A stretch of 63,191 bases of DNA from Clostridiales bacterium. Lineage in GTDB: Bacteria; Bacillota; Clostridia; Saccharofermentanales; Saccharofermentanaceae. The stretch covers positions 1-63,191 of the forward strand of contig JAFWQC010000047.1 of assembly GCA_017509245.1 (NCBI GenBank), written 5' to 3'. Position numbers and translations under genes: made by a program. Under the pieces are notes generated by a model. It saw only the letters and a list, made by a program, of their open reading frames with translations. It was not told where the DNA came from and did not search any database. Below, in pieces: positions 26,501 to 34,294 of the stretch; position 1 is the first letter of the stretch, and the number at the start of each line of letters is the position of its first letter.

Positions 26501-27568
26501 ATGACACTCTTAGAGAGCGGCAGGATCAACTACATCATCTCGACCTCTGCTAAGGGAAGACTCCCTGCAAGAGATTCCGTTAAGTTAAGAAGAAGAGCAG
26601 TCATGCTCGGTATTCCGTGCCTTACGGCTATCGATACCGCAGACGCTCTTGCTGACTCACTCATGAGCCACTTCTCAGAGATCAACACTGAGCTTGTCGA
26701 CATCAACAACATGCGTGACAAGCGCCGTAAGATCAACTTCATCAAGATGCAGGGCTGCGGCAACGATTATATCTACATCGACTGCATGGAGAGCATGGTA
26801 TCATCACCTGAATCACTCTCTGTCTACATGAGTGACAGACACTTCGGTGTCGGCGGTGACGGCATCGTTCTCATCGCTCCTTCGAAGGTTGCTGACTGCA
26901 GGATGATCATGTTCAATCTTGACGGTTCCGAGGGCATGATGTGCGGAAATGCGATCAGATGCGTTGCAAAGTACATGTACGACGAGCGCGGCCACAAGAA
27001 GAGACATATGAAGATCGAGACCAAGAGCGGCATCAAGACACTTGAGATCATGACATTAGGCGGTGTTGCATCCAGAGTCAAAGTCGACATGGGCAAGGCA
27101 GAACTCAATCCGCCGAAGATCCCCTGCACACTCCCCGGAGACACAGCGATCAATGTTCCCGTAAATATAGACGGTGATGAATATAAGATCACGGCAGTAT
27201 CTATGGGCAATCCTCACGCAGTCGTATTCACGGATCTTGTGGATGTCATGGATCTCAATACCATAGGTCCGAAGTTCGAATATGCGACAGATATCTTCCC
27301 TGAAAGAGTCAATACCGAGTTCGTTAAGGTCATTGACGACCACACTCTCAAGATGAGAGTCTGGGAGAGAGGCTCCGGCGAGACAATGGCATGCGGTACG
27401 GGCGCCTGCGCAACAGTCGTTGCGGCATGCGAGAACGGCTTCTGCAGGAAGGGTGAAGACATAAGAGTCATCCTCAAGGGCGGAGATCTCATAATCAAAT
27501 ATACTGACGATACTGTATGGATGACCGGAAACTGCGCCAAGGTTTTCGAGGGCTCCATGGAGGTTTAA
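23510..27568 (+). CDS. carB-dapF: fusion of carbamoyl-phosphate synthase large subunit and diaminopimelate epimerase
   Basis: One open frame of 1352 residues. Residues 1 to about 1067 are a complete CarB: first carboxyphosphate domain from [20 protein letters not shown], oligomerisation region, second ATP-grasp half from [18 protein letters not shown], and the C-terminal MGS-like regulatory domain ending near [9 protein letters not shown]. A short linker ([10 protein letters not shown]) leads to a complete DapF of about 279 residues: [15 protein letters not shown], the first catalytic Cys1145 in [17 protein letters not shown], and the second catalytic Cys1295 in MACGTGACA. No stop, frameshift or ribosome site lies at the junction. 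The start is ATG 23510 after AGGAGGA, rather than a frame-open ATG inside carA. The two activities (carbamoyl-phosphate synthesis; LL- to meso-diaminopimelate) are not in one pathway. Confidence 0.93.
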   Translation: [1352 protein letters not shown]

Positions 27569-28218
27569 TGGAAAAGAGCAGCAGAACTTTCAAGGCTGCA
27601 ATCTTCGATATGGACGGACTTATCCTCGATTCAGAGAGGACAGTCCTCAAATGCTGGGAAGCCGTCGGTCAGAAGTACGGCTTTCCTGACATTGAGACAT
27701 ACGGGATCAGCGTTATAGGAAAAAACAAAACGGCTACAATAGAAGAGTTTGAACGCGTCTACGGTGAGCCCGGAGACCGGTATGAGAAAGAGATGAGGAA
27801 GGTCTATCTCAGCATGGAGGTGCCTCTAAAGCCCCATACGATCGAACTTTTGAGTGCCATGAAGAGTGCCGGAATGAAGATAGCGATCGCATCATCTTCA
27901 ACCAGAGAAGAGGTTACCACGCAGCTTACAAAGCTAGGGGCATTTCAATTCTTCGACGCGGCAGTCTGCGGAGATCAGGTTACAAAATCCAAACCTGACC
28001 CTGAGATATTCCTTCTCGCATGTGATGCGCTGGGTGTAAAGCCTGAAGAGTCCTTAGGACTTGAGGATTCATTCAACGGCGTAAGAGCATGCAAGGCATC
28101 AGGTCTTTTTACGATAATGGTGCCGGATATTATTCAGCCCGATGACGAGATGAAAGGTCTTGCGGATATTATCCTGCCGTCCTTGAAAGACGTTCAGGAT
28201 TTCCTGAATCTCAAGTGA
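27568..28218 (+). CDS. HAD-family phosphatase (beta-phosphoglucomutase-like)
   Basis: A 216-residue HAD hydrolase. It has the nucleophile motif AIFDMDGLILDSE (Asp12 and Asp14), a helical cap at about 25-90, motif II IASSSTREE, motif III Lys near SKPDPEIF and motif IV LGLEDSFNGVRA. Members of this subfamily act on small sugar phosphates or phosphoglycolate; the substrate is open. It starts at a TAATG overlap with the carB-dapF stop, with GGAGG upstream, so it is co-translated with the fusion. Its last 25 bases overlap the end of the convergent EamA gene. Confidence 0.88.
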   Translation: MEKSSRTFKAAIFDMDGLILDSERTVLKCWEAVGQKYGFPDIETYGISVIGKNKTATIEEFERVYGEPGDRYEKEMRKVYLSMEVPLKPHTIELLSAMKSAGMKIAIASSSTREEVTTQLTKLGAFQFFDAAVCGDQVTKSKPDPEIFLLACDALGVKPEESLGLEDSFNGVRACKASGLFTIMVPDIIQPDDEMKGLADIILPSLKDVQDFLNLK

Positions 28219-29111
28219 TTGTTGTTATAGAGATAGTTCAGCACGGATGCGCCGATGATTATCGCGTATCCTGCTATGCTGAGCCAGTCGGGCATCTCGC
28301 CAAGGAAGATAAGCCCCAGAAGCGCCGTGAATATTACGGTTGAATAATCGTATATTGATATCTCCTTTGCAGGGCATGCAGCGTAAGCCGACGTGATGAA
28401 TATCTGGCCGAAGCATGCGGAAACGCCGGTCATGCAGCAGTAGAAGAACTGAAGCCAGGAGATCGGCTCATATGTGAATATGATGAACGGTATCAGCGCC
28501 ACGCATGAGAATGTCGAAAAGAACGCGACCACGACTATTCCGCGCTCGCCTTTCAGTGTGACCTTGCGCAGGAACGCATATGCAATGCCGGCGCAAATTC
28601 CTCCGATGAGAGCGATAACCAGCGGGAAGATGTCATCACCGCTGACTCCCAGCGTTCCGAACAGGAATGTGGGCTTTACAACGAATACCGCGCCCGCGAT
28701 CGCCGTAAGGATAGCTGCCCACTGGAAACCGTCTGCAGCTTCTTTAAGAACGATTATAGAAGTCAGCATAGCGAAGAACGGCGAGAGCTTGTTGAGCATC
28801 ATGGCATCGGACATGTTGGTGTGGGATATCGCGTAGAAATTGGCAATAACACCTATCGTACCGAATGATGCGCGCATCAGAAGCCCGGGCAAAGATCCCT
28901 TTTTGATCTTGAATTTCTCCGGAGATCTTGCAAGGATCACGTAGGACATGACGATCGCTACAAGGTTTCTGAAAAAGGCCTTCTGGAATACGGGCATGTC
29001 TCCTGCAAGGTTAATGAACAGCGCCATGCACGCGAAAGAAAATGACGATAAGAGAAGGTATATGATGCCCCGTTTGCGGGGTGATAGCTTTTCCAAAAAC
29101 CTGACTGTCAC
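28194..29111 (-). CDS. EamA-family (DMT) transporter
   Basis: A 305-residue protein with ten hydrophobic segments in two EamA repeats (about 15-145 and 160-295), typical of drug/metabolite exporters for amino acids or other small molecules. The repeat borders are visible as FSFACMALFIN in the first half and LIGGICAGIAYAFLRK in the second. Start GTG at 29111 with a weak GAGG upstream. The gene ends inside the HAD phosphatase gene on the other strand, without room for separate terminators. Confidence 0.88.
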   Translation of the reverse strand: MTVRFLEKLSPRKRGIIYLLLSSFSFACMALFINLAGDMPVFQKAFFRNLVAIVMSYVILARSPEKFKIKKGSLPGLLMRASFGTIGVIANFYAISHTNMSDAMMLNKLSPFFAMLTSIIVLKEAADGFQWAAILTAIAGAVFVVKPTFLFGTLGVSGDDIFPLVIALIGGICAGIAYAFLRKVTLKGERGIVVVAFFSTFSCVALIPFIIFTYEPISWLQFFYCCMTGVSACFGQIFITSAYAACPAKEISIYDYSTVIFTALLGLIFLGEMPDWLSIAGYAIIIGASVLNYLYNNNHLRFRKS

Positions 29112-29198
29112 AAAGGCCTCTAAATTAACAAAATCTGCAATTAAGATAAAGTAAGTGGCTGCCTTTGTCTATATAATAAGGGTTGTTCAAAACGTAGA

Positions 29199-29227
29199 TT
29201 GACACATTTGACCCTGCTAAATACAAT
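29199..29227 (+). promoter_or_regulatory. promoter of the oxidoreductase-queT operon
   Basis: TTGACA (29199-29204, consensus), 17 bases, TACAAT (29222-29227). The start codon of the first gene is 41 bases further. Strong by sequence. Confidence 0.8.
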
Positions 29228-29267
29228 TAGGGGGTTTTATATACAGGAAGGAATAAGAGGTTAATAT

Positions 29268-30227
29268 ATGCTCAGAGTCGGTATCCTGGGATGCGGCAAT
29301 ATCGCCGCTAAAGTCGCTGACAGTTTGAAGCGCAACAAGAACGTCACTATTGCAGGCGTGGCATCAAGAGAGCGGAACAAGGCAAAGAAGTTTGCCTCAC
29401 TTTACTGCCCTGACGCGAAGATATTCACCGGCTATGAGAAGCTCGCTGCTTCCAAAGACATCGATCTCGTTTATATCGCTACTCCGAACACATATCATTA
29501 CGAGCACGCGATCATGTGCATCAAGGAGTATAAGAACATTCTTGTTGAGAAGCCTTTCGCAATGAGCAAGGCGGAAGCCGACAGCATATTTTTCGAGGCC
29601 AAGAACAGAGGCGTATTCGTCGCAGAGGCTATGTGGACTTCATACATGCCGCTTCACAAGAAGGCTCTCGAGTGGATCGCAAAGGGCAGGATCGGAGCAG
29701 TAAAATATGTTTCCGCAAATCTCGGCTACGACATTGCCAATGTTCCGAGACTTAACAGCCAGGCTTTAGGCGGCGGAAGCTATTACGATCTCGGTGTATA
29801 TACGACTAATTTCGCGCTTTCTTTCATGGGCGACGACATTAAGGTGTCGAGGGTCTTTGCAAGACAGATATCTTCAGGCATCGACAAGGACACAACATAT
29901 TCCCTGGAATCAGAAGACGGAAGCATTCTGGGCAATTTCTACGTTACCATGTGTGCCGACACGGATAAGGACGGCGTGGTCATTGGTGAAAGAGGCAAGA
30001 TCAAATTCACCAATATCAATAATTACCGCAAGATAACACTTCTGTCCCAGGACGATACACTATTGGAAGAGGCGGAAGCCAAGGAGGATTATTTGCACGG
30101 ATACGTTTACGAGTTTGAGAGTTGTGCCAAAGCGATCTCAAAGGGCCTTATCCAGGCGCCTGAGATGCCGTGGGCAAGAACTGTCAGGATCGCGGCGTTA
30201 GGCGATGCCATCCGTTCAATGATGTAA
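29268..30227 (+). CDS. Gfo/Idh/MocA-family oxidoreductase
   Basis: A 319-residue NAD(P)-dependent dehydrogenase-like protein. It has the Rossmann motif GILGCGNIAAKVADSL at the N-terminus, YIATPNTYHYEHA, the family's EKPFAMSKAEAD (Lys of EKP about residue 93) and a C-terminal alpha/beta substrate domain with GGGSYYDLGVY. Relatives act on sugars, inositols, dihydrodiols or biliverdin; the substrate cannot be stated. AGGAAGGAATAAGAGG precedes the ATG. First gene of a run of four that continues with queT. Confidence 0.88.
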   Translation: MLRVGILGCGNIAAKVADSLKRNKNVTIAGVASRERNKAKKFASLYCPDAKIFTGYEKLAASKDIDLVYIATPNTYHYEHAIMCIKEYKNILVEKPFAMSKAEADSIFFEAKNRGVFVAEAMWTSYMPLHKKALEWIAKGRIGAVKYVSANLGYDIANVPRLNSQALGGGSYYDLGVYTTNFALSFMGDDIKVSRVFARQISSGIDKDTTYSLESEDGSILGNFYVTMCADTDKDGVVIGERGKIKFTNINNYRKITLLSQDDTLLEEAEAKEDYLHGYVYEFESCAKAISKGLIQAPEMPWARTVRIAALGDAIRSMM

Positions 30228-30228
30228 T

Positions 30229-30765
30229 ATGCCGGACAGAAGTATTAGACAGTCTCAGAACAGAAAGCGCATAAAGTTCATTGTTTTCAATGGAATCGTT
30301 GCAGCTCTTTATGTGGTCTTCACGGCGCCGTTCGCAAATATCGCTTACGGTCCCATCCAGGTGAGGATCGCGGAAGTCATGACAGTATTCCCGATATTCT
30401 CATGGGGCATGATCCCCGGAGTAACTCTGGGATGCTTCATCGCAAATCTCATCAATCCGGGTAATCTCGGACCTGTCGACATCATCGGAGGAACACTTGC
30501 GACTCTCATTGCGGGTATCCTCTCATATATGCTTGGCAAGAAGAGCGTCTGGCTTGGATTGATACCTCCGGTGCTGGTCAACGGCATCATCGTCGGAGGT
30601 TATCTCCCGTTCCTTCTCATGGATCAGGGAAGCACGGTTACGGTTCAGGCAGTACTCATAAGCATGCTCTCCGTGGCAGGAAGTGAGGCGGTGCTCCTTA
30701 TCGTACTCGGAATACCGCTCATCTTAGTAATGGAAAAGACAGGATTGAAGAATAAGTTACCATGA
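30229..30765 (+). CDS. queT: QueT-type queuosine precursor transporter (ECF S component)
   Basis: A 178-residue membrane protein with about five or six helices. The motif APFANIAYGPIQVRIAEVM with MIPGVTLGCFIANLINPGNLGPVDIIGG-like loops matches QueT, the substrate-binding subunit that takes up queuosine precursors such as preQ1 together with an ECF energy module (not in this window). The ATG starts 1 base after the oxidoreductase stop and has no clear ribosome site, suggesting translational coupling. I looked for a preQ1 riboswitch in the operon leader and did not see one. Confidence 0.85.
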   Translation: MPDRSIRQSQNRKRIKFIVFNGIVAALYVVFTAPFANIAYGPIQVRIAEVMTVFPIFSWGMIPGVTLGCFIANLINPGNLGPVDIIGGTLATLIAGILSYMLGKKSVWLGLIPPVLVNGIIVGGYLPFLLMDQGSTVTVQAVLISMLSVAGSEAVLLIVLGIPLILVMEKTGLKNKLP

Positions 30766-31373
30766 CACAGTATTTTGACCCCAACCCGATGACTCCTTCA
30801 GACCGTAAGGTTATCCCTTACAGAATGAACGGCATCAATTTTGAATTCTATACGGATACCGCCGTGTTTTCGCGAAAAGAAGTCGACTTTGGAACCAATC
30901 TTCTGATCGATACACTCGTTAAGGACATCAAAGCAAGAGGCCCCAAGATGGAGCGCTTCGTTGATCTCGGATGCGGCGTAGGCATCGTAGGCATCGTCAT
31001 CAAGTCATGCTTCATGGCCTTTGACGTAACAGGCGTGGACATCAATTCCAGAGCAGTCGCGCTGGCGCGTGAGAACAGCAGGCTCAACGGCATCAACTGC
31101 AGATTCATGTCGAGCGATGTTTTATTTGCGGTAAGGGAAGAGCACTTTGACGTGATTGCCACGAATCCTCCGGTAAGGGCAGGCAAGAAGACGGTTTTCG
31201 AGTTCTATGAACAATCTTACGATCTGCTTAATCCGGGCGGATATCTTTATGTCGTTCTTCAGCGGAAACAGGGCGCTCCTTCCACCATGGACAAGCTCAA
31301 GGAGCTGTTCGGCAACTGCGAGACTCTTGCCATCGACGGCGGCTACAGGGTAATGAGAGCGAGGAAAGAATGA
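30762..31373 (+). CDS. class I SAM-dependent methyltransferase (RsmC-like small domain)
   Basis: A 203-residue protein with FVDLGCGVGIVGIV (motif I, about 66-79), VDINSRAVALARENSRLNG (acidic end of strand 2) and the catalytic-loop motif ATNPPVRAGK (about 132-141). The NPP motif and the short preceding beta region (PYRMNGINFEFYTDTAVFS) resemble the MTS domain of RsmC/RlmG, which methylates an exocyclic amine of guanine in rRNA. It is much shorter than RsmC and lacks the N-terminal pseudo-domain, like other Bacillota homologues. It overlaps queT and the following gene by 4 bases each. Confidence 0.85.
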   Translation: MTQYFDPNPMTPSDRKVIPYRMNGINFEFYTDTAVFSRKEVDFGTNLLIDTLVKDIKARGPKMERFVDLGCGVGIVGIVIKSCFMAFDVTGVDINSRAVALARENSRLNGINCRFMSSDVLFAVREEHFDVIATNPPVRAGKKTVFEFYEQSYDLLNPGGYLYVVLQRKQGAPSTMDKLKELFGNCETLAIDGGYRVMRARKE

Positions 31374-32347
31374 GTCTTCCTTATCCTTTTATCGAATCAT
31401 ACCTGATGTTCTTTATCTACAGCTTCGTAGGATGGGTCATCGAGGTAATTTACTATGGTCTCACTGAAGGAAAGTTCATAAACAGAGGCTTTCTTGCAGG
31501 TCCGCTCTGTCCCGTATACGGTCTTGGCTTTTATGCCGCCATCTGGATATTTGAGCCTTTAAATGAAAGCTTCTTTATAATCTTTTTCGGAATGGCAACG
31601 GCCTGCACGATAGTCGAGCTTATCGCCGGAGTGATCCTTTACCATACCTTCCATATGCGCTGGTGGGATTATTCGGATTACAAGTTCAATTTCAGAGGAT
31701 ATATCTGTCTCAGATTCTATGTTTACTGGGGTATTGCCGCTTCGCTCGGCATCTATGTTCTTCACCCGGCAGTCAAGTGGCTCATAGCCCATATCACTTA
31801 TCCCGTAAGGATCGGCATCCTGATATTTTTCACAGTTATCCTTATAGCTGACCTGGTAACCACCATCATCACGATCGTCGGATTCAAGAAGAAGTTCGAA
31901 GCGATGGAAAAAGTCGTCACCGGTACAAAAGCGGTTTCAGACAAGATCGGATCGGGCATCTATGGTGCGGTCGATACTCTCGTTACGGTCAGCGAGCCTA
32001 CGAGAAACCACTACGAGCAGTACAGGAAACTCCTGGCCGACAACCGTCAGCAGGAGAGGGAGCTCGCAGCCCAGCACAGGGCAGAGGAAAAGGCTTTTGC
32101 CAACCAGTTTACCGAAGCGGAGAAAGAGAGCATCAGGCTTGCAAAGGAATCTGCTTCGAATGCCGTCGGATCTCTTGTCAGATCATTTAAGAAGAACGAG
32201 CAGCGTCTCGTAAGGGTCGTCATGGTCAGGTCAAGTGACGCAGGTGCCGCTGTCATGAGATTTATCAAGAGAAAGACTGAGAACGGCAGCGAGGAATTCT
32301 TCAGCATGGATGAGGAAGATTCTGCCGGAGATAAGACCGGCTCCTGA
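31370..32347 (+). CDS. PF06541-type membrane protein (putative ABC-transporter type IV family)
   Basis: A 325-residue protein. Residues 1-180 hold about five membrane helices with FIYSFVGWVIEVIYYG, NRGFLAGPLCPVYG and WWDYSDYKFNFRGYICL, the conserved blocks of PF06541. The name of that family implies transport, but the function is unproven. Residues about 190-325 are a charged, probably helical cytoplasmic tail with a Glu/Gln/Arg-rich stretch at about 215-260 that could form a coiled coil. The start overlaps the methyltransferase stop by 4 bases (ATGA). Last gene of the operon; a new promoter follows. Confidence 0.8.
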   Translation: MSLPYPFIESYLMFFIYSFVGWVIEVIYYGLTEGKFINRGFLAGPLCPVYGLGFYAAIWIFEPLNESFFIIFFGMATACTIVELIAGVILYHTFHMRWWDYSDYKFNFRGYICLRFYVYWGIAASLGIYVLHPAVKWLIAHITYPVRIGILIFFTVILIADLVTTIITIVGFKKKFEAMEKVVTGTKAVSDKIGSGIYGAVDTLVTVSEPTRNHYEQYRKLLADNRQQERELAAQHRAEEKAFANQFTEAEKESIRLAKESASNAVGSLVRSFKKNEQRLVRVVMVRSSDAGAAVMRFIKRKTENGSEEFFSMDEEDSAGDKTGS

Positions 32348-32358
32348 TCTTCCATTAT

Positions 32359-32387
32359 TTGAAATAAACACAGGCATTACATATAAT
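32359..32387 (+). promoter_or_regulatory. promoter of the mrp operon
   Basis: TTGAAA (32359-32364), 17 bases, TATAAT (32382-32387), lying just after the stop of the PF06541 gene and 32 bases before the mrp start. Confidence 0.78.
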
Positions 32388-32418
32388 AGTCGCGTCTTAT
32401 ACGTTAGGAGGAATGAAT

Positions 32419-33267
32419 ATGTCATCAGTATGCGATTCGTGCGCACATAAAGACGGCTGTACATCTCAGAGCACATGCCCGTCAGTAAACGGACCCGTAA
32501 AGGATCCTCTTGCTGCCGGATCTTCTGTTAAGGCCGTAATCGGTATCGCAAGCGGCAAGGGCGGAGTCGGAAAGTCATTTGTTACTTCCGTTCTCGCAGT
32601 TCAGCTCGCCAGGAAAGGTTATAAGGTCGGCATAATGGATGCGGACGTAACTGGCCCTTCCATTCCGCAGTCATTCGGTCTTAAAGAGAATCTCATGGCT
32701 AACGATGATCAGATCATAGAGCCTGCGTTAACATCCACAGGCATTAAAGTAGTAAGCGTAAATCTTCTCCTTGAGGACAAGGAGGCTCCCGTAATCTGGA
32801 GAGGTCCGGTTCTTAATTCTCTTGTTAAGCAGTTCTGGGGACAGGTCAACTGGGGCCCCCTGGATGTTCTTCTTATCGACATGCCGCCGGGAACAGGCGA
32901 CGTGCCGCTCACTGTCTTCCAGTCCGTTCCGCTTGACGGCATCGTTCTCGTCGCAACGAGCCAGGACCTTGTATCCATGATCGTCAACAAGGCCCGCAAC
33001 ATGGCTTCCATGATGAAGGTTCCCGTTCTTGGAATGGTCGAAAATATGAGCTTCATCAAATGTCCTCACTGCGGTGATGAGATCAGATTATACGGTGACG
33101 GATCCTCCATCGAGAAGTCCGCTTCCGAGATCGGATCCAAAGTCACAGACAAACTCCCGCTTGATCCTGAAGTCACGAAACTTGTCGATTCAGGTAATGC
33201 CGAGAAGGTCTCTGAAGATCTCCTTACCGGAACAACAGAGATGGCTGCAGGATTGATAAATAAGTGA
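32419..33267 (+). CDS. mrp: Mrp/NBP35-family iron-sulfur carrier ATPase
   Basis: A 282-residue P-loop protein of the MinD/Mrp type. The deviant Walker A GIASGKGGVGKS (about 41-52) is followed by MDADVTGPSIP, LLIDMPPGTGD and the CPHC pair near residue 216 that holds a bridging 4Fe-4S cluster between monomers. A cysteine-rich N-terminus (CDSCAHKDGCTSQSTC) is typical of clostridial Mrp and may bind a further cluster. ATG 32419 is chosen over ATG 32413 because AGGAGG lies 7 bases before it and only 1 before the other. It overlaps the following lipoprotein gene by 4 bases. Confidence 0.92.
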   Translation: MSSVCDSCAHKDGCTSQSTCPSVNGPVKDPLAAGSSVKAVIGIASGKGGVGKSFVTSVLAVQLARKGYKVGIMDADVTGPSIPQSFGLKENLMANDDQIIEPALTSTGIKVVSVNLLLEDKEAPVIWRGPVLNSLVKQFWGQVNWGPLDVLLIDMPPGTGDVPLTVFQSVPLDGIVLVATSQDLVSMIVNKARNMASMMKVPVLGMVENMSFIKCPHCGDEIRLYGDGSSIEKSASEIGSKVTDKLPLDPEVTKLVDSGNAEKVSEDLLTGTTEMAAGLINK

Positions 33268-33785
33268 AGAAAAGATATCTGTCATTGCTCATAGCTTCCG
33301 CTCTGGCATTTGCGGTTCTCTGCGGATGCTCAGGCAATAAGCCCGGGACCGTAAAGGATTATCTCGGCAATTATTCATATGCCGAACCTGCGGTATGCAT
33401 GGTCTATGAGCCTGTCGAAGGTGAGACTGATGAGGCAGGCAATCCCTGCTACGGCGTCCAGTACCGTGAGATAACCGATCTGGACGGTCTTCTTTCTTCA
33501 GGAAACACATTGCTGATATATCTCTACAGTTCAATGTCCAACAGCGGCGCTGAAGTTACGGCCGCGATGGAGGATGTTGCGCAGGGTTATGCGGGCAGAC
33601 TTAATGTTGTCATGCTCGACGCCATGGAATATCCTGACCTCATCGGCAAATATGAGATCGAATCAGTTCCCGAGTTCGTCCTGATAAAGGCGGGTCAGCC
33701 CGACCAGGTTTTCGGGAGCGGCACATACAGTTACTGGACAGTCGGCGATGTGCTATTATGGCTTCAAAGCAACGGCGTAGGATAA
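33264..33785 (+). CDS. lipoprotein with thioredoxin-like fold lacking the CxxC pair
   Basis: A 173-residue protein with a basic start, a hydrophobic stretch and lipobox VLCGC (lipidated Cys about residue 22), so it is anchored outside the membrane. From about residue 70 it follows a thioredoxin pattern: TLLIYLYSS (strand and active-site turn), helix, LNVVMLDAMEYPDLIGKYEIESVPEFVLIKAG with the cis-proline-like VPEF. At the position of the CxxC redox pair it reads SSMSNSG, without cysteines, so it is unlikely to do disulfide exchange. The GTG start overlaps the mrp stop. Confidence 0.7.
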   Translation: MKKRYLSLLIASALAFAVLCGCSGNKPGTVKDYLGNYSYAEPAVCMVYEPVEGETDEAGNPCYGVQYREITDLDGLLSSGNTLLIYLYSSMSNSGAEVTAAMEDVAQGYAGRLNVVMLDAMEYPDLIGKYEIESVPEFVLIKAGQPDQVFGSGTYSYWTVGDVLLWLQSNGVG

Positions 33786-33796
33786 AGGTGATAAGC

Positions 33797-34291
33797 ATGG
33801 GAAATAACGTATCGATAAGCACAATAGGACAGGACAGCCACAGATTCGGTGCGCCTCAGGGTGAGACAACGATAAGACTCGGCGGGATCGATATTCCGTT
33901 CGACAGACCCATAGAAGCAAACAGCGACGGTGATGTCGTTTATCACGCGATAACAAATGCAGTCTCAGGTTATACGGGCGTAAATATCCTCGGCGGCGAA
34001 GCAGACAAGATCTGCCTTGAGCAGGGAATAAAGGACAGCTCCGTCTACCTTAAGAAAGCTCTCGAATACATGAAGGACGGAAAGATCATTCACTGCTCCA
34101 TCACCATTGAATGTTTAAGGCCGAAGCTCATGCCGCATATTCCTGCCATGAAAGCATCAGTTGCTGATATCCTGGGCATTCCCGTATCTTCCGTAGGCAT
34201 CACGGCAACGACAGGCGAAGGCCTGACAGGCTTTGGAAAAGGTGAGGGAATTCAGGTCTTTACGATCCTTACCTTTGCAAAAGATATTTAA
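33797..34291 (+). CDS. ispF: divergent 2-C-methyl-D-erythritol 2,4-cyclodiphosphate synthase
   Basis: A 164-residue protein of the IspF family, the MEP isoprenoid pathway step that forms the cyclodiphosphate. Zinc ligands are present as DSH (Asp13, His15) and His50 in SDGDVVYHAI. The C-terminal ATTGEGLTGFGKGEGI matches the family's ATT-E-GFTGRGEGI. Other parts are divergent: the usual GHSD before the second block reads ANSD, and the GDIG-FPDTD loop is replaced by VNILGGEADKIC. ATG 33797 with AAAGGTG upstream is preferred to a longer frame. It overlaps nothing, but ends 3 bases from the end of ispD on the other strand, which supports the IspF role. Confidence 0.8.
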   Translation: MGNNVSISTIGQDSHRFGAPQGETTIRLGGIDIPFDRPIEANSDGDVVYHAITNAVSGYTGVNILGGEADKICLEQGIKDSSVYLKKALEYMKDGKIIHCSITIECLRPKLMPHIPAMKASVADILGIPVSSVGITATTGEGLTGFGKGEGIQVFTILTFAKDI

Positions 34292-34294
34292 AGA

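Noticed and set aside
26690..26760. carB-dapF fusion as a frameshift artefact
   Set aside because: Both halves share one frame without any frame change, and the linker reads as normal coding sequence; only loss of a stop codon could have made it, which needs reads to exclude.
29228..29267. preQ1 riboswitch for the operon containing queT
   Set aside because: The leader between promoter and first gene is about 40 bases and shows no pseudoknot-type elements.
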